Shown in pieces: positions 59,311 to 64,000 of a stretch of DNA of 64,000 bases. The notes beneath the pieces are model-generated. The model was not told where the DNA came from. It saw only the letters and a list, made by a program, of their open reading frames with translations, and did no database searches. The stretch's first letter is position 1. Each line of letters opens with the position of its first letter. The DNA comes from Chrysemys picta bellii (taxonomy: Eukaryota > Chordata > Testudines > Emydidae): assembly GCF_011386835.1 (NCBI RefSeq), contig NC_088791.1:54765498-54829497 (forward strand), given 5' to 3'. A program made the translations under genes and the position numbers.

Positions 59311-59897
59311 AAGAATAAGAATGGCTGTATTGAGTCATACCAAAGGTTCATCTAGCCCAGTATCCTGTCTTCCAACAGTGGCCAATGCCAGGTGCCCCTG
59401 AGGGAATAAACAGAACAGGTAATCATCAAGTGATGCATCCCCTGTTGCCCATTTCCAGCTTCTGGAAAACAGAGTCTAGGGACACCATCCCTGCCATCCT
59501 GGCTAATAGCCATTGATGGACCTAGCCTTCATGAACGTACCTAGTTCTTCTTTGAACCCTGTTATAGTTTTGGCCTTCACAACATTCTCTGGCAAGGAGT
59601 TCCACAGATTGACTGTGCGTTGTGTGAAGAAATACTTCCTTTTGTTTTAAACCTGCTGCCTATTAATTTCATTTGATGACCCCTAGTTCTTATGTTAGAG
59701 AAGGAGTAAATAACACTTTCTTATTTACTTTCTTCACATCATCATGATTTTATAGACCTTTATCATATCCCCCCTTAGTCATCTCTTTTCCAAGCTGAAA
59801 AGTCCCAGTCTTATTAATCTCTCCTCATATGGAAGCTGTTCCGTACCCCTAATCATTTTTGTTTCCCTTTTCTGTACCTTTTCCAATTTCAATACCT
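59309..59897 (-). mobile_element. CR1 3' end nested in DIRS 2
   Basis: Reverse-oriented CR1 with 3' end 'taagaataagaatggctgta' at 59310 and the typical 'tctagcccagtatcctgtct' and 'tccacagattgactgtgcg' blocks. It is about 590 bp, 5'-truncated and without an open frame. The same subfamily as the fragment at 32229. Confidence 0.9.
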
Positions 59898-59960
59898 CCT
59901 GTTGTCATGGCTTGTGTGTCACCAAGAGTGAAATCCACATGTGTGATCACTCAAAAAAGA

Positions 59961-60275
59961 AGGAATGGTTACTCACCTGTTCAGTAACTGTTGTTCTTTG
60001 AGATGTGTTACACATGTCCATTCCACAACCCACTCGCCTGGCCATCAGCATTAAGGCAAGAAGGAGCTGAGGGGGGCAAGAGGCAGCTCTGTCCTTTATA
60101 CCTGCATGCAATGGCACGTGGCTGCAGAGGGATTTTTGAACCACATAGCAGGTACTGTTGAGGGGGAAAATTTCTGATGGCCATGCACTGGGCGCACAGA
60201 CACCAAGAATGGAATGGATAAATGCAACACATCTCAAAGAAAACAGTTACTGAAAGGTTAGTAACCACCTCTTCT
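59961..60275. repeat. DIRS 2 internal complementary region and right terminus
   Basis: 59961-60024 ('aggaatggttactcacctg' to 'tccattcca') is inverse complementary to 60206-60275 ('gaatggaatggataaatgc' to 'gttagtaaccacct'). The interval holds the rest of the right inverted repeat, which pairs with the left one at 53649. Confidence 0.8.
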
Positions 60276-61892
60276 ACTCAGGCCTCTGCAGTGATTTGCC
60301 TTTGATATCATCTAAGGACTGAGGGTTACGTTGTAGCCTAACTTCCAATTCCATTGTCTTCAAGGACCGAGGGGAGAAGTCCTGGCTCCACTGAAGTCAA
60401 TAGCAAAACTCCCATTGTCTTCGATAGGGCCAGGATGTCACCTCATGTTAACTAATCACAGCTAAAATTTGAGGAATCTCAGATACTGACCTAATTGTGG
60501 CTCCTCAGCTGGTGTAAATTGTTATAGACACTGACCTCCATGGATCCGTGCTAACTTACATGAGGGAAGGATCTGCCTGAACTTTGCAGTTCTGGCCTAT
60601 CAATTCTTTCAGTGCTTAGAGTTTAACTATCTTCATGTATGACTTAATATATGGACAAATTTAGCAGCTGCACTTTTCCTTACCCTAAGCACTTGACTAT
60701 ACCTCTGAGAGGAAAATGTAATAGCAGCAAAACTTTGGGTACTTTGCAACATCTTAAAGCACTTGAGTTGTGAAATCTAATTTTATCAAATCCCCAGTGA
60801 CTGTTAACAGGAATAGTTTCTTAAACCACTTAAACCATTAAACCACTTCATTCACATACCTATACATCAAATATAATTTCCCACCTGCTCACAGTCCATT
60901 TTATAAACATCTTTGTTGCCTCATGTTTCCTCAACTGAGAGAAGCATGGGAGGCCAGGCCTTGCTTCCCATTTTAAAAGCTTAACAATGCAAGCTACAAA
61001 GCAGGAAATACCTGTAAAAGGCTGACCACCAGGCATTGCTCCCTAAATCTAATCCTCAAAGACAAAACAAACTTAAAACATTATTCTCCCTGAAGACAAA
61101 TAGGGAAAAGTTATGGCAGAATGGAAAGGGCACCTCAGCACCCTGTCACTGCACTCCTTTCAGAACAAGTTCTTTAACAAGTTGTATTGGATCCCAGAAT
61201 ATCTCATTTGAGCTGGGATAATGAATCTTAGCAAATGCTGGAGGTATTGGCAACTGCATAGCTACCTGCCTCATAGTCTGTTCTTATGCCATAAACTAAA
61301 AAGGGATGGGAACAGGACAGCATAGCCTCGCTTATATGAAATAGTTTGTAGCAATCGGTAAAGCTGGTGTTAAGGGGAGTAGACAGGCTGAGATATAATT
61401 GCATTTGCTGGCTGACTCGCCAGGACACCACCTGGAACTCCTTAATATTAAAGCTTTCAGTCCATATGCCTGTTAGTGAGCTTCCCCAAGGCCAGTTGTC
61501 TCAGTAGCACATAGCAAGACTGAAGCCCTGGGGAACTGGTTACTTAGGTACCTTTGGAATGAGACATCTTTTTTACCATGGATAATTATTTTTGATTATT
61601 TGTATTACCTAGATGCCTCAACTTAGATCAGGAATCTGTTGGGCTCGACATTAGACAAACACATAGTGGGAGACTGACAGCTTGCAATCCACAAACAAAA
61701 GACAGAGGGTGGGGAAAAGGATGTATTTCTAGTCACATTTCGCAATCAGAACAATGAGGCATAAAGTCTGTGGTAGAGCCAGGAACTGAAACCAGGTTTT
61801 CTTAGCACAGGCGAGTGAGCACAGGCTGTCAGAAGGAACTATGATGTCTCACTTGAGATTTCACATTAGTCACTCTCTTCCCAGTGTTTTAT
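60276..61892. other. no gene recognised
   Basis: Ancient SINE-like wording ('ccactgaagtcaatagcaaa', 'aaactcccattgtcttcga') lies near 60390-60430, and a MIR-like end near 61745-61810. No coding signal. Confidence 0.4.
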
Positions 61893-61932
61893 ACACACAC
61901 ACACACACACATATTTATTTATTTATTTATAT
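61893..61932. repeat. (AC)9 followed by (ATTT)n
   Basis: Compound simple repeat: acacac (61893-61910), then atttatttattt. Confidence 0.9.
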
Positions 61933-62739
61933 TGGATGCAGTTGGAACTTCTCCAAATCTCTCTGATGCCAAACTTGCTATGAATATGGGTCTTTACTTG
62001 CAATAAGTGCTGTATCATTGTGAGCTTATTACTGTGAGAGTCAATAGGATATTTTAGTTAGTCTGGGTTTTGCTCAACTGTTCATTGTGTTTTAAGTGAT
62101 TCTTTTTTTCCCTTCAGAAACAAATAAAAGACAAAATGTGATGATAAAAAAGGAGGAAAAAGGAAGACCATATTACACTTGGAATAATGTGGAGTGGTGA
62201 GGGCCAGAGGAACCTGGTGTATGTATTGGATGTCATACTCTGACTGAGTCAACATGTTGACATGGGACAAGGGAAGTATTTTTATTTCCATTCCAGGGAT
62301 GGAGAAATGAGGCAAACGAGATTAAACTTCTCTCTGAAAATGCTTATTTGAATAGCATTGAATGAATTCCGGATACTGCTTTTGTTGTCTAAAAATAAGG
62401 AATATTTAAGATTCCAGCAATCTCCCACCAGAGCCCTTCCAACCCTTCACTGATAGGGAACGACAACTGGCCTTGAACCATACCTCAGAAGCTGATAAAA
62501 TATAAATGTTTAGAACCAGGGGAGAGCATACTCCAAAGCCGAGGGGCCTTTATAGAGAATACCCAGCCAGCTGCCCTCTGTCTCCTACACGTGGATCTTG
62601 AGCTCAGGTAATTGCACAGATCCTACCTATGGCAGTAGAGTATGGGGCAAATACTGGTCTTTCAGACAAGTCTTGTCAGCCATCAGTCTGTTTGGTATCT
62701 ACTGATTATTTTTCTGAGCACTTGGTGCTATCTCTGGTA
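61933..62739. other. no gene recognised
   Basis: Short frames only. Confidence 0.4.
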
Positions 62740-62925
62740 CTTATGGCCCCCATCAACATACTATCTGAGCACCTCGCAGTCTTCAATGTATTTATGCTCA
62801 TAACACCCTTGTGAGGTCGGAGAACTACTATTGTCTCCATTTTACAGATGGGGCCCAGAGACACAGAGTCCAAGGCCATTCAGGAAATCTTCAGCAAAGT
62901 AGGGAATTTCATTCTTTTTAAGACT
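62740..62925. repeat. MIR-like SINE fragment
   Basis: 'cacccttgtgaggtcggaga', 'tctccattttacagatgggg' and 'cagagacacagagtccaagg' follow the MIR-like order. Confidence 0.6.
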
Positions 62926-63439
62926 GGAGAAATAATGAGCAAAAGTGGGGGAAAGAATGAAATGCCATAGAATAAAAGCAGGTGGGTTAAATTGCATTTG
63001 CTAAAAGGCATAATTTGGTAACATTCTCTAGCCAGAATTTATTTATTTTTTAGCTATGCCAGTGACTGGATAAATTAATTTAGAAGTTTAGCAAAGTATC
63101 TCCCTTCACAGCAAACCCACTAGAGTGCTAACAGTTCTTGGTTCCAAAACTTGCTTGGCACATGTGAATTACAATAATTGTTTTATCATTGCTCAGATGG
63201 GAACACAATATGCTGAAGGCCTAAGGAACAGGTGTAATGCATCATCATATAGGGCCTGGAGAAAAGCCATTTACCCCGCTTCCTCATTCATATCAATCTT
63301 AATCTTTCCATTCCAGTGCTCTTGATTAATTTGACCCAAGTTTGCATTATGCACAGTAAAATCAAGAGACTTAATGTTAGTCTTAATGGGAGCTGCTGGT
63401 TGATAAGCCCTTTAGAACTCAGGCCATTTATTTAGGAGC
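62926..63439. other. no gene recognised
   Basis: AT-rich, nothing recognised. Confidence 0.4.
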
Positions 63440-63610
63440 CCAGCTTTCGTGTCCTAGTTTTGAGATGTTTGGCCTAGATGTTTAGCAATATTGGGGGAGA
63501 TTCTCAAAGGCACAAATTGCAGGTAGGCAGCCAGTTCCCTTTGAGTTTCACTGAGAGTTGGGTGCCCAACTAGCCTTTGTGTCTTTGAAAATCTCCCTCT
63601 TTTTCTCTTT
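63440..63610. repeat. palindromic dispersed repeat
   Basis: 'gattctcaaaggcacaaatt' and 'tagcctttgtgtctttgaaaatc' form imperfect inverted arms around 'gagttgggtgcccaac'. It is the same type as the repeat around 2358-2740. Confidence 0.45.
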
Positions 63611-64000
63611 TCCTGTTTTTCTAATGGGGATATAAGCTAGACATACCAAGTGTGACCAGCCATTCTTTCATTTTTCAAAGATTAATATTATATTTGCTTT
63701 ACTTCAACCTGTATTTCACAGCATTTAAAAATAACTGTCAGTATTTTGGAACATTTGTTAACCTGCAAGAATATATATCCTCCAAACTCACTTGAAGTTA
63801 CCAAGTACTCTCTTAACCTGGTCTGTCTCAATAGCCATTGTCACAGACTCATCCCTATTTCCTAAGATCCCAGTCCTTAACTGACTACCACAGACTTCAC
63901 GGGGGCTCTGCGTGGGTCCAGGATTCCACCTATGTGAAGTCACTTTCAGGTCTTATTTTCCAAATACCTTGTCTTATTTCTCTTGTAACAGACAGATTTG
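63611..64000. other. no gene recognised
   Basis: Nothing recognised up to the window end. Confidence 0.4.

Larger units (their letters stand above)
53649..60275 (+). mobile_element. DIRS-like tyrosine-recombinase retroelement 2
   Basis: It has the same plan as element 1 in the same orientation: left inverted repeat (about 53649-53840), gag, RT/RNase H, tyrosine recombinase, an internal complementary region (59961-60024) and the right terminus (60060-60275). A CR1 of about 590 bp sits at 59309-59897. Net length is about 6.0 kb. It has frameshifts and stops throughout, and its sequence differs strongly from element 1, so the two are distinct subfamilies rather than a recent duplication. Confidence 0.85.

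Noticed and set aside
1..64000. CRISPR array, bacterial operon, riboswitch or phage features
   Set aside because: No spaced direct repeats, no ribosome-binding-site/operon structure; all signals are vertebrate repeats.

Overview
This looks like vertebrate nuclear DNA from a non-avian sauropsid, most likely a turtle. The reasons are abundant CR1 LINEs with their characteristic 3' ends, two DIRS-type tyrosine-recombinase retroelements, small non-autonomous elements ending in variants of AAGGCCTTGTCTACAC, hAT-type MITEs ending in CAGGGCCGGCTCCAG, and an LTR with a sequence I associate with chelonian genomes. The species assignment rests on memory of repeat families. No database search was possible. 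I find no convincing host protein-coding exon, no tRNA or rRNA gene and no CRISPR array. The window is best read as intergenic or intronic DNA built from nested mobile elements of different ages.

Layout. 0-7 kb: a decayed RTE-type LINE (+), a second LINE family (-), and three MITEs; a (GT)26 microsatellite abuts the end of one of them. 8.15-10.42 kb: an apparently end-to-end DNA transposon, with CACT ends, a TAA target duplication and one broken ORF of about 560 codons on the minus strand. A second, truncated copy lies at 50.6-51.55 kb. 14.1-15.4 kb: CR1 (+). 17.3-18.5 kb: a LINE C-terminal fragment, then a TG...CA repeat that carries a tiny inverted retro-insert with a 13-bp target duplication. 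18.9-22.4 kb: four MITEs. 22.96-23.2 kb: a hAT MITE. 27.5-34.4 kb: DIRS element 1 (+), carrying two nested CR1 copies. 39.2-39.7 and 44.9-45.1 kb: two more hAT elements. 43.1-43.7 kb: CR1 (+). 46.5-48.5 kb: an LTR-like block and a clear solo LTR. 48.8-49.0 kb: a tRNA-type SINE. 49.7-52.7 kb: remains of a minus-strand endogenous retrovirus (an LTR-like block and a gag-like reading frame), with the second DNA-transposon copy between them. 53.6-60.3 kb: DIRS element 2 (+), with a CR1 insertion. The rest is AT-rich sequence holding only old MIR-like SINE fragments.

How the parts relate. The two DIRS elements share one plan: terminal inverted repeat, cysteine-containing gag, RT/RNase H, tyrosine recombinase, then an internal inverted copy of the right terminus. 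Both are broken by stops and frameshifts, and their key residues have decayed differently. The most interesting signal is upstream of the DNA-transposon ORF. Four perfect copies of the 9-mer ATTGCATCA/TGATGCAAT, the core recognised by C/EBP-ATF (ATF4/CHOP) factors, lie within 81 bp and are kept in both copies. They could be transposase-binding subterminal repeats or a captured stress-response promoter.
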